This document shows positions 45,813 to 57,557 of a stretch of 64,000 nucleotides of DNA, in pieces. The DNA comes from Lunularia cruciata (Eukaryota; Streptophyta; Marchantiopsida; Lunulariales; Lunulariaceae), in assembly GCA_948567375.1 (NCBI GenBank), contig OX419759.1, forward strand, positions 6,478,744-6,542,743, read 5' to 3'. The translations under genes and the position numbers were made by a program. The notes below the pieces were generated by a model. The model saw nothing but the letters and a program-made list of their open reading frames with translations, did not search any database and had not been told where the DNA came from. Every line of letters starts with the position of its first letter. Positions within the stretch are counted from its first letter, which is position 1.

Positions 45813-48164
45813 CGTCACGGCTGCCAAACACCTCCAGAAACCAGACTCTCACAGCTTCTGCGAGAACTTGAGGGTACATCAATCGTCCACCTCTCGGACA
45901 GAGAACGCTCAAAGTTCCCCGGCCGCATCAATTGGACTGCACCATAGCCTATCAACACTCTCTAAGATGGATCTTCAGAAACAAATCGTATTCTATGAAT
46001 TGAACTGCCCGAAGCGATAAATAGCCTCAATCTGATTAGAAAATTAGGAAATGAAAGGAGCAGGGGAGAAGGGAATCAAGTGGGAAGATACATGAGGTGT
46101 ACCTGGGCCCTCCTCTTGCTCGGAATCAGTACTGTCACACTGTATGGAAATTGGATGATTCAGCTGCGCCAAACCACGACTTTCTGTGCCGCTGACGACT
46201 TTTCCACATAGATGTATTTTGACTTGAGAATTCAGTTTCCAATTCTGATGTTTCAACGATAACCGAATTCTGTCGCTTTCTGTACTCGATTACACCCACT
46301 CTCAACCACTCCTGCAGAATGCGGTTTCCGTCGAGAATCACAGTTATCTTTCAAATTTTGAATAAATCGAAAGTGTTTAAATTGATGATGACTCTGGAAA
46401 AGGGTCTCAAGAAAATCTTTCGTAATTATTTTACTTCTCAGTTTACAGTTATTGGTATGAAAATATAATTTTAAAATATTAAATATTTATTATTTTATCA
46501 TTTCTTTTAAATTAATTTATTTATTTATAGAATTTTACATATAACGAAATATTATTTCATTCATTCACAACCTAAACGCATGCTTTTATATTCATACGTA
46601 ATTGACTAGCCTAATTAATTATTTCGTTTAATTTCAATATAATAAATCATTATTGATAATCAAGGTGATATTATATGACATTAGGGAGTTATTATTCATC
46701 TTCTTATATCAAGGTATAGAATATAAAATAGTGCGTTTCAAGAATAAGTATTTTGGGATAATTCCGGGAGTAGCAAGGGGTCTCGTAAACTCGCCCGAAG
46801 AGGTCCCGTGACAAGAAATGGACTAGAAAAAGTAAATGTATGTAAATAAATTTACGACCAGTAGAGCTTTAAATAAATCAACGGTTTCCTTTTTTACTTG
46901 GTTGATTTTGTTTGCCTAATTTATAAAGTTTCGGATCCACTTAGCGTGTCAAGATAAAAGACTAATCATCATAACATGTACCACCAAGAATCACAAGGAA
47001 GGGATGCCACTTGGACGGTGCCATATCAAGCTAATGGCTTATGTGGCCATTGTGTTAAAACAAGCTAAGGGGTTTGCGCGGACTGGTCATGCAGTGCTGA
47101 GAGGGAATTTTCAAAATAGTAGTCTTCCTCATCGAGAAGAGAGCTTAGCTTAGGTGTATCTTGAGAGGCACTTTTCAAGATCAAAATTATCTTCTAGAGT
47201 CGAGAATGAAAACAAACTCGAAGGTTTGCACGGCTTGTAGGAAGAGGATTTTCAAAATCTAAATACTTAAAGAGGAGAGCTGGGAACTTAGATGTATCTT
47301 GAGAGTGAATTTTCAAAATCAAAATCTTGCTATCGAGAAGAGAGCTCAAGTGTTTCTAGTTAGGCAATGCTAGAGAGTAGAGAGATAAATAGATATACAA
47401 GGAAATGCTATCGATCAATGACGTGACGTGATGGAAAAAAATAAGGGAAAATGGAGGATTGTAAATTGGTTAGAAGTAAGCCACACCATTCAATCCAGTG
47501 CATGGAGCACCAAGAGTATAGGAAGTTAAGTTTGAGCATCCACATTTACAATTTGGGGCATTTGCAAATTTGGAGAATGTGGCCTTGGATGCAGTGCGGT
47601 GTGATGGATATGAATACCATGGAACAAGTAGCCTCCTCCTCCACAAATTTGCTTATGATCCTAGACTCTCACTCTCTTGAATCTCTTGACCTTGTAGAAG
47701 AAGTGTTATCCAAGAATAGAGTTTCACAAAAGCTTCAATCTCTTGACCATTTACCAAAGAGTTATGGAGCCACCTATTGGTGATTGTAGTGAAGTAGTTA
47801 AGACTGCCATTGGTTCTAAAACTCCTTGTCTTGCAACCTTATTGAAGTACTCTCTAAATGACACCTCTTGTCACCTCTTTCTCCCTCTACAACTCTTTCT
47901 CAATCTAGAACCCCTTGTAGCTTTGGGAAAATCTATAAGCACTTTAGATTCAACCAAAGCTACTACTCATGTTCTTCCACCACCATGCAAATTCCAAGAT
48001 CTTCTTAATATGATGTTATCTTCAAGATCTTCCGAGCAGGCAAAAGAGTATCCACGGGGCCATCATTATGATAATCCATGACTCCTCCTTTAGTGTTACA
48101 TGATGATAGATTTAGAATATTATCAAACCATTATAGTCAACTTATTGATTATCTTGAAGCCTTA
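45813..48164. other. OXP1 upstream region and gene-poor DNA
   Basis: The DNA next to 45813 should hold the OXP1 promoter and 5' UTR. A very AT-rich block lies at about 46380-46700. Diverged direct repeats with gattttcaaaat and gatgtatcttgagag words lie at about 47100-47345. Open frames at 47451-47783 and 47743-48081 on the plus strand have no family resemblance I can name. Confidence 0.55.
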
Positions 48165-48860
48165 CACATCTAGAAGGATGTTATGTATGATGGGCTAGAT
48201 AGATCAGATAGAGGTGTCACCAAAAGAGTACTTCAACTAATATGGCAAGAGTCGAAAATAGCTTGAATTTGTAATACCAAAGGATAGACATATTATCTAG
48301 AGGTGAAAATTGACATCATAACACTTGGAAGGCTGTTATGCATGCTGGGCTAGGTAGTTCAGATAGAAGTGTCCCCAAAAGAGGACTTCTACCAATAGTG
48401 TAGGAGCCCAAAATACCCTAGAAACTTTAGAGCCAATTTCAAAGGCCTAAATGAATGAATTAGGCCTCAAAAATGTGCAAATTCTCTCCCCCCCCTCCCA
48501 AAAGAGGAAAGGTGAACTTCCCTACTCCCAAGTTTGTCTCATTGAGAGCTTTCCAACAATACCTCACCCACATGATTTGGAGATTCCTACAAGAAGATTC
48601 CTTCCAGTCAAAGATGGTTTGACCAACTAGATAGGATAAGAACAAACATGTCACCCATGCTTGCAACCAATCTAAGGGTAGAGCTTGCTTACAAGTCACC
48701 AATCCATGTATCTGATCCAAGGGTGGAGCTTCCTTTGGAGGATTCCTCTTTGTTATATAATATAGTCAAGGTGCTCCTTTGGGGCATCGGAGGTTGAGTG
48801 TGAAATTGTGTGTTTCTTTTTTAGTATTTCTCTTTAGGTCTCCTATCCTTAGAGATTACA
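48165..48860 (+). repeat. Solo or truncated gypsy LTR, plus orientation
   Basis: Matches the LTRs of the chromovirus at 50841-57528 in reverse orientation: tgtaatacca near 48270, the caccaaaagag word, a C-run after atgtgcaaattctct, and the end cttagagattaca at 48860. The region before 48270 matches the internally duplicated part of these LTRs, so the left end is truncated. It abuts the RT start of the older gypsy copy. I found no matching target duplication. Confidence 0.75.
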
Positions 48861-50840
48861 CTTACAAGGACGTGTCTTCCTTGGAAGTATCTCAACTTTA
48901 TGATCTACTCTCCTTTTTGGTGGTAATCTTGAGGCTAACATCCAAAAACACATCTTGAAACTCATTGACCATATTTTTCAACTTCTTAGGAATTTTTCCA
49001 TTGAGTTGTACACTTTGGAATTTTCTTATTAGACCCATGAAACATCTATATGTTGTACCAACAGATGTAGTCCCTATGATTTAAAAAGGTAGTTATTGCC
49101 TTTGTGATCTTTCTTTAACCCCAAGGATCTTCCATTGGCTAGTTCTCACTACTTTCTTTCTCCAATTGGTTGTGGTGTTTCAGTGATCCATCCACAACAT
49201 GCCTAAGATCACATCATAACAAGCTAACCATATCACTTGCCACTCAATTGCTTCTTGATTCTCTCCTATAGAGAGTGCTACCTTTCTAGGTAATGCTTCA
49301 ATTCTCTCTATCTGACCATTAGGTAACTCTACTTTGTCATTCTCATCTTTCTCTAGTTCTATCTCCAACCTCATTGCAATAGACCAAGTCAAGAAATTTC
49401 TCTATTGATCCATGATCTATTAATACTCTCACCTAATTGCATTCAAGGAGTCCATTTACAACAATCAATTGTGTGTTTGTTTTCCTCCACCTTTGCATAC
49501 TTGTCATCTTCTTCCCCTTGCTTTTACTCTTCTCCATTGACCCAATAAGGCCACGAGGTATTTATTGATGATCTTCATTTTCCAATCTAATTTTAGCATC
49601 CTCTTCTTCAATTTGTCGTTCCATGTGGTTCAAAGGTTGCTTGTATGGAAGCAGAAGACCTCTAGGATGATGAGCATGACAATTGATGGTTATGTGCTTA
49701 ACTTGGCTGCAATTGTAACAAAATTGTTGTTTTTCTTGAGCCCCTTCTCCTTGTAGGATTCCACCTCTCCTTTCTTTGCCCCGTCCCCGTTCTTCTTGGA
49801 GTGATCATGCTCCTTGGTCTTAGAACCAAATGTTGCACAATTCTATAAGAATTGGTCCACCAAAATGGAGTATTTCAGCCAAAAGTGTTGCATCATGACT
49901 ACTCCTTCACCTCCTCCAAATGCCTCTACTATTCTTTGAGTGCATGTGATGGCTTAAAAAACAATGCAAGGATGTTGTACCATTACCTCTTGGCAAATTT
50001 GTTCTTTTAATCCCCGTTCAAAATTTTTAAGAGTTTCTACTGGACTCATATCAATTATCACAACTTGTAGATCAAGAAATGCCTCCACATACTCTTGCAT
50101 GCTATTCTTCTATTTCAACTCCCAAAGTTGAGTTCAAATTTTTGAGTATCCATTCTTGCATTGCCGTCTAAGTGATCTCTCTTCCTTTTGCCAATGATAA
50201 TCATTTCCAAGCATCATACTATGTGAGGGTTTTATCGGTCAAGTACCCACATGCAAACATGCTTGCGGAATGATGAGCAATCTAAATTATGAATAATCAA
50301 AAGTATCAATCCATTCTTGAAATCCAAATTTCCACTACTCCTATGGAAAATTGTCTCTTGTAAAGCTTGATGTTGCATGTCTTCTTTATTCAAGTAACAA
50401 TGTGGCTTCATTGTTGACTGAGTTTGGTGTCATCGACATGAGTGACTCTTTGGGTACTTTGACTACTGGTGTTGGGTTTTGAGATGGTTTTCCTTCTTGT
50501 ATTACTTGATCATTTGTAAAGGTACATACTTGACTTTGCAATGCTTCCATTGTCATCTTCATCTCCCATCCTCATTCAACATTCAACTCATTGAACATCC
50601 CTTATAATCCTTACCTCAAATCTTGCAACTATGGCTCCATGATTCATATACATGGTAAACACTCAATCGCTACTTCCTACTTCAAAAGAGAGATAATATG
50701 ATCACTTGAGAGAGAGCATGGACTCTTAGGAATACCATTGGGACCTAAGAGACTATCACTCATTGATAATATTCCTCACCAAAATTGTAGACTATGAAAC
50801 CCCTAAACATCACTTTTGGTTTAACTACATAATGGATTTC
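48861..50840 (-). mobile_element. Older, decayed gypsy copy, pol-to-gag part
   Basis: The sequence is collinear with 54404-56365 of the intact chromovirus but strongly decayed. It runs from the start of RT (near 48861), through a protease-like segment VELPNGQIERIEALPRK...CYDVILGM (49180-49392) and a degenerate CCHC knuckle near 49690-49730, to the gag region and leader ORF (KPKVMFRGFIVYNFGEEYYQ near 50760-50830). The copy is cut at 50840 by the chromovirus and resumes at 57529. Its 3' half is missing. Confidence 0.85.
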
Positions 50841-51649
50841 TGTAATACTCCAAGGACAAGAGAAGAGAGAAAATACAGATTGCACACTCAAACATTCGAT
50901 GCCCCAAGGGAGCATCTTCTCTTTATTATATAGACAAAGAGAGTCTCCTCCAAGGAAGCTCCACCCTAGGATTAGGGACACAGATAGGTTACATGTCAGC
51001 AAGCTCCACCCTTGGATTACTTACTTGGATGGGTGACATGTCTGGTCTAGGTCCTATCTGGTTGGTCAAACAAGCTTTGACCAGAGGGAATCTTTTAGGG
51101 AATCTCAGAATCACGTAAGGTACCGTTGGAAAGCTCTCGATGAGACAAAGTAGTGGGGAGGGAAGGCCAGCCTTTCCTCTATTTGAGGGAGGGGGGGGAT
51201 CTGCACATTTTTGAGCTCTCAATGAGACAAAGTAGTGGGGAGGGAAGGCCAGCCTTTCCTCTATTTGAGGGAGGGGGGGGATCTGCACATTTTTGAGGCC
51301 TAATTCATTCGTTTATGCCTCCTAAATTGCCTTCAAAGATTTTAGGCATATTTTGGTTCCTACTCTATTAGTAGAAGTCCCCTTTTGGTGATACCTCTTT
51401 CTGATCTATTTAGTCCATCATGTGTAACATCATTCCAAATGTTACCAAACCAATTCTCACCTTTAAATCATATGTCTAGTTATTAGTTCTAAGGTTCTCA
51501 AGTCTATTTTGGTTTCTGCCCTATTAGTAGAAGTACTCTTTTGGTGATACTTCTATCTTATCTATTTTGACCATCATGTATAACATCATTCTAGATGTTA
51601 CCAAACCAAATTTCACATCTAGATCATATGGCTAGCTCTTGGTATTACA
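50841..51649 (-). repeat. 3' LTR of the chromovirus (809 bp)
   Basis: Ends tgtaatact and ggtattaca (plus-strand reading). It is longer than the 5' LTR because an 82-bp segment at 51133-51214 is repeated at 51215-51296. A purine tract (aaaaggagggaggtc on the minus strand) abuts it at 51650-51664, the expected plus-strand primer. Confidence 0.95.
51133..51296. repeat. 82-bp tandem duplication inside the gypsy 3' LTR
   Basis: Copies start at 51133 and 51215 (gctctc-atgagacaaagtag) and differ at very few positions. Each ends with a G-run and atctgcacatttttgag. It is absent from the 5' LTR at 56791-57528, so it arose after insertion, or by recombination with another copy. Confidence 0.95.
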
Positions 51650-51662
51650 GACCTCCCTCCTT

Positions 51663-52925
51663 TTAAGACGCAACGTCCTCGTTGTGCAATTGTTGCTCAA
51701 ATGCTTGCACCAACACAGGTGCATGTGCCAAATTGGTAGCGGGTTCCCCGGTGGCTTCATAGAGGGGGTAACCTTTCCATTGTACTAGATAGTCCACCCG
51801 CGGATGGCGAGTACCACGCATGCGTTTTTGGAGAATCCGTTCCACTTCATATTCCTCTACGCCATCAATGAGTGTTGGACAAGGTCGAATGTCCTGTATG
51901 GAATGACCCTGGCCTGATTGGGGAGCATATCTACATAGTAGAGAGACATGGAACATTGGATGGATCTTCATGTGTGGTGGGAGCTCAAGGTGATAGGCCA
52001 CAGCGCCGATGCAACGAAGAATCGAGAAAGGCCTAATAAAACGAGGCCTGAGCTTACAAGGTCCAACTAATGTGAGGTTGGTTGTTGATAGCCACACTTG
52101 ATCCCCAACATTGAACTCCATGTGCCTACGGTGTGCATTAGCATACTACTTTTGTCAATTTTGTGCAATCTGTAATCTGTGCTTGGTGCTCTCCACACCT
52201 TGTTGGATTCTAGAAACAAATGTGTTGACTGCATCGACCTTGGTAGCCACTAGACGGATCTTCATCAAGCTAGAAGGTGTGAAGGGATGCTCACCGTACA
52301 TGAGGAAGAATGGAGTGACCTGGGTGGAGGCATTCACTGAATTGTTGTAAGCGAATTCCACCAATGGGAGTAGGGTGTCCCACCTCTCTTGCTCTTCTAA
52401 GGTGAAGCCGCGTAACATGTCTTCAATCGTGCAATTAGCCCACTCTGTTTGGCCATCTGTTTGTGGGTGGTAAGCTGTGGACATGGCCAACTTGGTTTTG
52501 AAGAAACCAAAGAGTGTTTGCCAAAACAAATTGGTGAATTGGGTGCCTCTATCAGTGATGATTATTCTAGACAAGCCATGGTGAGTAAAGACTGCATCTA
52601 AGTACAATTGAGCTAATTGAGCTAGTTGTGGAGCGGTCACCTCCTTGGTGGTAGGGCGTACATGAATCATTTCGCTGAGCCGGTCCACAAAGACCACAAT
52701 GGAGTTAAACCTTGAGGTGGTCTTGGGTAATTCACAGACGAGATCCATACTCACTTGTTCCCAACGTTGGGTAGGAGTGGAGAGAGGTTGAAGGAGCCCT
52801 GCAGGAGCTTGATTAGAAGCTTTGTTATGTTGACAAAGTAGGTAGCTACGCACATAGTCCATCACATCGTTGCTCATCTTGGGCCAATAGTAATGGCGCT
52901 TGATTGCATCCAAGGTCTTGTCCAC
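51663..52925 (-). pseudogene. Chromovirus integrase and chromodomain
   Basis: Integrase (52155-52925) has the zinc region H..H..C (YYWPKMSNDVMDYVRS, with one of the expected Cys pattern eroded), the core Asp in SMDLVCELP, the second Asp in ITDRGTQF, and the Glu in QTEWANCTIEDMLRG. That last block normally reads QTER-NR-; both changes fit C-to-T at CpG. After stops near 52130-52154 the frame continues (51663-52121) with DQVWLST, LRPRFIRPFSI, PMFHVSLL and a chromodomain: YEVERILQKR, VDYLVQWKGYP, and a motif that reads EATGEP where EATWEP is usual. The last aromatic-cage Trp is thus Gly. Confidence 0.92.
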
Positions 52926-53000
52926 TCTGACATGAGCTCCAATGGCCGAATCATGACATTCCGCTAGAATGGTGGTGCGTAATTCTGGGACATTTGGGAT

Positions 53001-55108
53001 CTATAATCTGCCATCCTGAAAGGTGAGTCCTTGGGTGTTGGTGACACCTTTGGATGATTGTGTTTCTACAATTTTTTGTGGATCAGTTTTTGTAGTAGCC
53101 AGAATCTCTTGCCAAAATTCAAGGTTAATCTTAACCTCTGCCACCAAGTTGTTAGCCATTGGCATGCGGGTGAATCCATCTGCAAGTTGCTTCTTACCTT
53201 CCACGTAGGTGATTGTCATGTTGAAGCGTTGTCGCCACTCTGCCCACCAAATTTGGTGACGAGATAGATCCTTTTGTGTCTCAAGGTAGACTAGAGGTTT
53301 ATGGTCTGTCTCTACTACAAATGCCTTCTTGCCTAGGTAGTGCTTCCAATGCTTGGTTGCTAGAACGATGGCAAGCTCTTCTTGTTCTATGGTGTGGTAG
53401 TTGCGCTCTGCCGATAACAACTTGTGAGAGAAATATGCAATTGGATGCCATCCGTCATGCCACTCTTGTTGTAGACTACTCCTATTGCTACGCCTGATGC
53501 ATCTATAGCCAACTTGATTGGGCGTTTTGGGTCATACCACTTCAAGATTGGTGCATGTAGCAAGGCGGCCTTCAATTCTTGAAAGGCCAACTCTTGTGCG
53601 GTTCTCCATGTCCACTTCTTCCCCTTGCCAAGTAGTGCCGTTAAAAGCTGTGCAACCTTGGAGAAGTCCTTGACAAATCTACGATAGAATCCCGTCAACC
53701 CCAAGAAGCTCTTAAGTTGAGTTTGATCTTTAGGGGCACTCCATTTTTGAATGACCTCTATTTTATCTGTCAATACTTGAATGCCCTCTACACTTAGTCT
53801 ATGCCCTAAGTAGTCTACTTCAGACTTGCCAAACTCACACTTTGAGATTTTGGCGTACAACTGATTCTGTCTTAGAATCTGGAGGACCTCTCATAGGTGT
53901 TGTTTGTATTTTTTCATTGTGCTACTATATACTAAGATATCATCCAAGAAGACGATAACAAACTTATCTAAGTATGGACAAAATATGTCATTCATTAGAC
54001 TCATGAAAGTGGTAGGTGCATTGGTGAGGCCAAAAGGCATCACAAGATACTCAAAGTGGCCATACCTGGTGCAAAAGGCGGTTTTGTACACATCCTCCTC
54101 TACAATTCGGATTTGATTGTAACCGCTCCGCAAGTCCAGTTTGGTAAAGTATCCCGCTCCATGGAGTTGATCAAACATGTCATCCATGCAAGGTAAGGGG
54201 TATTTGTTCTTCACCATTTGTTGATTGAGACCCCGATAGTCAATGCACATGCGCATTGTACCATCCTTCTTCTTCACAAACAAGACATGAGCCCCATATG
54301 GTGATACGTTAGGTTGGATGAACCCTTTTTGTATCATCTCCTCAATTTGAGTCTTACACTCCTCCAACTCATGAGGTGATAGGCAATATGGGGCCTTACA
54401 AGGAGGTGTCTTCCCCGGGAGTGTCTCTATTTTGTGATCTACTCGCCTTTTTGGTGGTAATCCTGAGGGTAGATCATCGGAAAAGACATCTTGAAACTCA
54501 TCCACCACATCCTTCAATTTCTCAGGAATTTGTCCATTGAGTTGTGCACTCTGGACTTCTCTTATTAGACCCATAAAACATCTATCGGTCTTACAGACAA
54601 TTGCCGTCCCTACGACATATAGAGGCAATTTCTACCTGTGTGATTTTTCTTTAACCCCAATGATCGGCCATTGGTGAGTTCCCACTACTTTCTTCCTCCA
54701 ATCCACCATAGGGTTGTATTGCTCCATCCATGGCATGCCTAAAATTGCATCATAACGAGCTAACTGTATCACTCGCCACTCAATTGCTTCCCGATATTCT
54801 CCTACAAAGAGGGTTATCCGTCTAGGTAATGATTCAATCGTCTTTGTTTGCCCATTTGGTAACTCTACTTCTTCACTTCCATCTCTCTCTAGATCCATTC
54901 CCAATCTTATTGCAACTCAGCGAGACAAGAAATTCTCTGTTGCTCTCGGATCTATCAATACTCTCATTGGATTACCTTCTAGGATTTCATTCATGACAAT
55001 CAATTGTGAGGTTGCCTTTTGGGATCTTTGCGCCTTATTCTTCTTCCTTCCCTCACTTCTTTGCTTCCTTATTGAGCCAATAAGGCCATGAGGTACATTT
55101 ACTGGCAA
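53001..55108 (-). pseudogene. Chromovirus protease, reverse transcriptase and RNase H
   Basis: Protease (54632-55108) has the motif LIDPRATENFLS where DSGAT is expected, so the catalytic triad is damaged, and later ILGMPWM. RT (53891-54628) is open over 245 codons with [39 protein letters not shown] and the catalytic [13 protein letters not shown]. RNase H (53387-53860, then 53001-53420 in another frame) has the first Asp in LAIDASGVAIG, the Glu in TIEQEELAI and the Asp in VETDHKPL; the frame change near 53440 is one indel. Stops interrupt the frame at the protease-RT and RT-RNase H borders. Confidence 0.93.
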
Positions 55109-55173
55109 TCTTAGTTTTCCAAAGTGATTTCCACCTCCTCCTCTTCAATGTGCCTCTCCATGTTGTTCAAAGA

Positions 55174-56185
55174 TCACCTGTACAAAGGCCGAGGGCCTCT
55201 AGGGAAACAAGTGTGACAGTTTGTAGATATGTGCCCGATACGGCCACAATTGTAACAACGGCGTTGTTCTCCTCGAGTCCCTTCTCCTCGTGGGACTCCA
55301 TCTCTTTGTTCTTCTACCCGTCCTTGCTCCCCTTGAAGCGGTTGTGCTCCTCGATCCCAGAATCGAAGGTTGCCCAATTCCATCGGTACTAGTACACCCA
55401 TGTGTGGCATTTCTACCCGATAATGTTGAGGTGGAACTACTCCTTCACCTCCACCTAATGCTCTTGCTATTCTCTACGCACAAGCAATGGCTTCAAATAC
55501 GGTGCAAGGGTTTTGCACCATGACTTCTTGGCGAATCCGCTCTTTCAACCCTTGTTTGAAATTGTCGAAAGCCTCTGCTGGACTCATGTCGGTAATTGCA
55601 ACTTGTAGATCCAGAAATGCCTCCACATACTCTTGTATGCTATTCTTCTGTCTCAATCCCCATAGTCGGGTTCGAGCCATCTGCATAGAATCCATCGATT
55701 GGAAATTCTTCAACAATCCTTCTTGCATTGTTGTCCATGTGACCTCCCTTCTCTCTGCCAGCATGGATTGTTCCCAAGTATCATACCATGTGAGGGCTTT
55801 ATTGGTCAAGTACCCACATGCAAACACGCTTGCAGCATGCTCTGTGATCTCTATTGAGAACAATCAAAAATATCGATTCATTCTTGAGATCCAATTTTCC
55901 ACTACTCCCATCATACGCTGCCCCTTATAAGGCTCAATGTTGCAGGTCTTCTTCATCCAGAGTAGCAATGTGGCTTCATCGTTGATAGGGTTCGTAGGCA
56001 CAAGTGCCTCTCCAAGTACTTTAGTCGCAGGTACTGGGTTTTGAGACGGCTCTTCTTCTTGCATGGCTTGATCGTTCCTGAGGATCTGCACTTGACTTTG
56101 TAATGTCTCCATGGTCATCTTAATCTCTCGAAATTCATTCAACATTCCTTGCATTCCTTGCACCAGCTCTTGCAACTACGGATCC
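55174..56185 (-). pseudogene. Chromovirus gag
   Basis: Retrotransposon gag. It begins near 56185 and runs through a region with coiled-coil-like LQELVQGMQGMLNEFR, then the capsid-like block with YLTNKALTWYDTW, the LRQKNSIQEYVEAF motif and FKQGLKERIRQEV, and ends with the CCHC knuckle CYNCGRIGHISTNC near 55225-55270. Single in-frame stops at about 55864, 55472 and 55172 break it; the frame is otherwise collinear with plant chromovirus gag. Confidence 0.9.
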
Positions 56186-56220
56186 ATGGTTCCTGCAACA
56201 CCCAATTGCTAACGTCTAAT

Positions 56221-56424
56221 TCAATACATAGTCAATATAATCACTCTGGAAGGTGCACGAACTATTAGAACTACAATTGGGACCTTAGAAGCTATCACTC
56301 GTTGATAATACTCCTCACCAAAATTCCTAACCACAAAATCTCTAAACATCACTTTCGGCCTCACTACATAATAGATTTCTACTTGAGTGTTGAAAGGGAG
56401 AGGATTTGAGATATTCATATCCAT
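56221..56424 (-). CDS. Chromovirus leader ORF b, unknown function
   Basis: A 67-codon frame between the primer site and gag. It starts with MDMNISNPLPF and contains EIYYVVRPKVMFRDFVV and NFGEEYYQRV. A decayed copy is present in the older gypsy element near 50760-50830 (KPKVMFRGFIVYNFGEEYYQ), so the protein was conserved between two insertions. It resembles leader ORF a in pattern (hydrophobic, R-x-x-M, a FG-E motif, then RV). I do not recognise a family. It ends about 36 bp before gag. Confidence 0.45.
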   Translation of the reverse strand: MDMNISNPLPFNTQVEIYYVVRPKVMFRDFVVRNFGEEYYQRVIASKVPIVVLIVRAPSRVIILTMY

Positions 56425-56428
56425 ATTA

Positions 56429-56650
56429 TCATAATAGAATGTAGATTGTCAACTCCCACTCTTTGTCATATATCACCACCGGTAGAATCACTGGGTTTGG
56501 TGAGTTCATCACTCTATCTATGAATTCCGCTCCAAAGTGATAAACTAGCAATACCCTCATCTGCTCACGCTGGATGTACATAACCTTGATGTGGAACGGG
56601 TTTGAGAATGGAAAGCTAGATGCGGGAAATTGTCCTCCAGGCGCATCCAT
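56429..56650 (-). CDS. Chromovirus leader ORF a, unknown function
   Basis: A 73-codon frame just after the primer site, starting MDAPGGQFPASSF. It contains NPFHIKVMYIQREQMRVLL, then YHFGAEFIDRV and NPVILPVVIYDKEW. Its stop lies four bases from the start codon of leader ORF b, in a different frame. The two ORFs share a layout (NP-F, IKV/EIY, R--M, FG-E, RV) that suggests an internal duplication. Function unknown; it could be a spliced or read-through part of gag. Confidence 0.4.
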   Translation of the reverse strand: MDAPGGQFPASSFPFSNPFHIKVMYIQREQMRVLLVYHFGAEFIDRVMNSPNPVILPVVIYDKEWELTIYILL

Positions 56651-56777
56651 CCCATCTGCTCTCTAAAGTCCTTCCTATGTCTAGTGATTACTCTATGTTC
56701 TTCACCTCAAATTACTCAATTTCAATAGTTCGTGCTATTCCAAGAGGGGTGATCCACTCTCTTGGACTAGAACACTT

Positions 56778-56789
56778 GCTCTGATACCA
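56778..56789 (-). promoter_or_regulatory. Chromovirus primer-binding site (tRNA-Met 3' end)
   Basis: On the minus strand the site reads TGGTATCAGAGC, one base after the 5' LTR. This is the classic plant retroelement site for initiator tRNA-Met and contrasts with the internal-tRNA site of the copia family in the same window. Confidence 0.95.
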
Positions 56790-56790
56790 T

Positions 56791-57528
56791 TGTAATACTA
56801 CGAGGACAAGAGAAGAGAGAAAACACAGATTACACACTCAAACAATTGGTGCCCCAAGGGAGCACCTTCTCTTTATTATATAGACAAAGAAGGTCTCCTC
56901 CAAGGAAACTCCACCCTAGGATTAGGGACACATATAGGTGACATGTCAGCAAGCTCCACCCTTGGATTACTTACTTGGATGGGTGACATGTCTAGTCTAG
57001 GTCCTATCTGGTTGGTCAAACAAGCTTTGACCGGCGGGAATCTTTTAGGGAATCTTCCTATAGGAATCTTAGAATCACGTGAGTAAGGTACCGTTGGAAA
57101 GCTCTTGATGAGACAAAGTAGTGGAGAGAGAAGGTCAGCCTTCACTCTATTGGGGGGGAATATGCACATTTTCGAGGCCTAATTCATTTGTTTATGCCTC
57201 CTAAATTGCCTTCAAAGATTTCAGGCATATTTCAGTTCCTACTCTATTAGTAGAAGTGCCCTTTTGGTGATACCTCTTTCTGATCTGTTTAGTCCATCAT
57301 GTGTAACATCCTTCCAGATGTTACCAAACCAATTCTCACCTTTAAATCATATGTCTAGCTATTGGTTCTAAGGTTCTCAAGTTTATTTTGGTTTCTGCCC
57401 TATTAGTAGAAGTACTCTTTTGGTGATACTTCTATCTTATCTATTTTGACCATCATGTATAACATCATTCTAGATGTTACCAAACCAAATTTCACATCTA
57501 GATCATATGGCTAGCTCTTGGTGTTACA
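56791..57528 (-). repeat. 5' LTR of the chromovirus (738 bp)
   Basis: Bounded by tgtaatact and ggtgttaca on the plus strand. The LTR contains an internal diverged duplication of about 170-180 bp: the words caccaaaagag (or its complement), tggtttggtaacatct and tagctag occur twice. Confidence 0.95.
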
Positions 57529-57557
57529 ATTTCTACCTTTGTGTCAAAGGGAGAGGA
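57529..57557 (-). mobile_element. Sliver of the older gypsy copy between two insertions
   Basis: These 29 bp (atttctacctttgtgtcaaa plus nine bases) continue the older element's leader region interrupted at 50840 and match 56373-56403 of the intact copy. They separate the chromovirus from the solo LTR. Confidence 0.85.

Larger units (their letters stand above)
50841..57528 (-). mobile_element. Ty3/gypsy chromovirus, nearly complete
   Basis: A 6688-bp element on the minus strand. The 5' LTR is 56791-57528, the 3' LTR is 50841-51649, and the target duplication atttc is at 50836-50840 and 57529-57533. The primer-binding site complements the tRNA-Met 3' end. Order: two leader ORFs, gag with a CCHC knuckle, protease, RT, RNase H, integrase, then a C-terminal chromodomain, which defines a chromovirus and normally guides integration to particular chromatin. 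RT before integrase excludes copia. Stops and one frameshift make it inactive. It is inserted in an older relative. Confidence 0.97.

Noticed and set aside
47451-48081. Two plus-strand frames of 110 and 112 codons upstream of the gypsy nest
   Set aside because: No recognisable motif; composition (Ser/Leu-rich) fits repeat DNA.
53023-56650. Plus-strand open frames across the gypsy element
   Set aside because: All are antisense shadows of gag, RT, RNase H or integrase on the minus strand.
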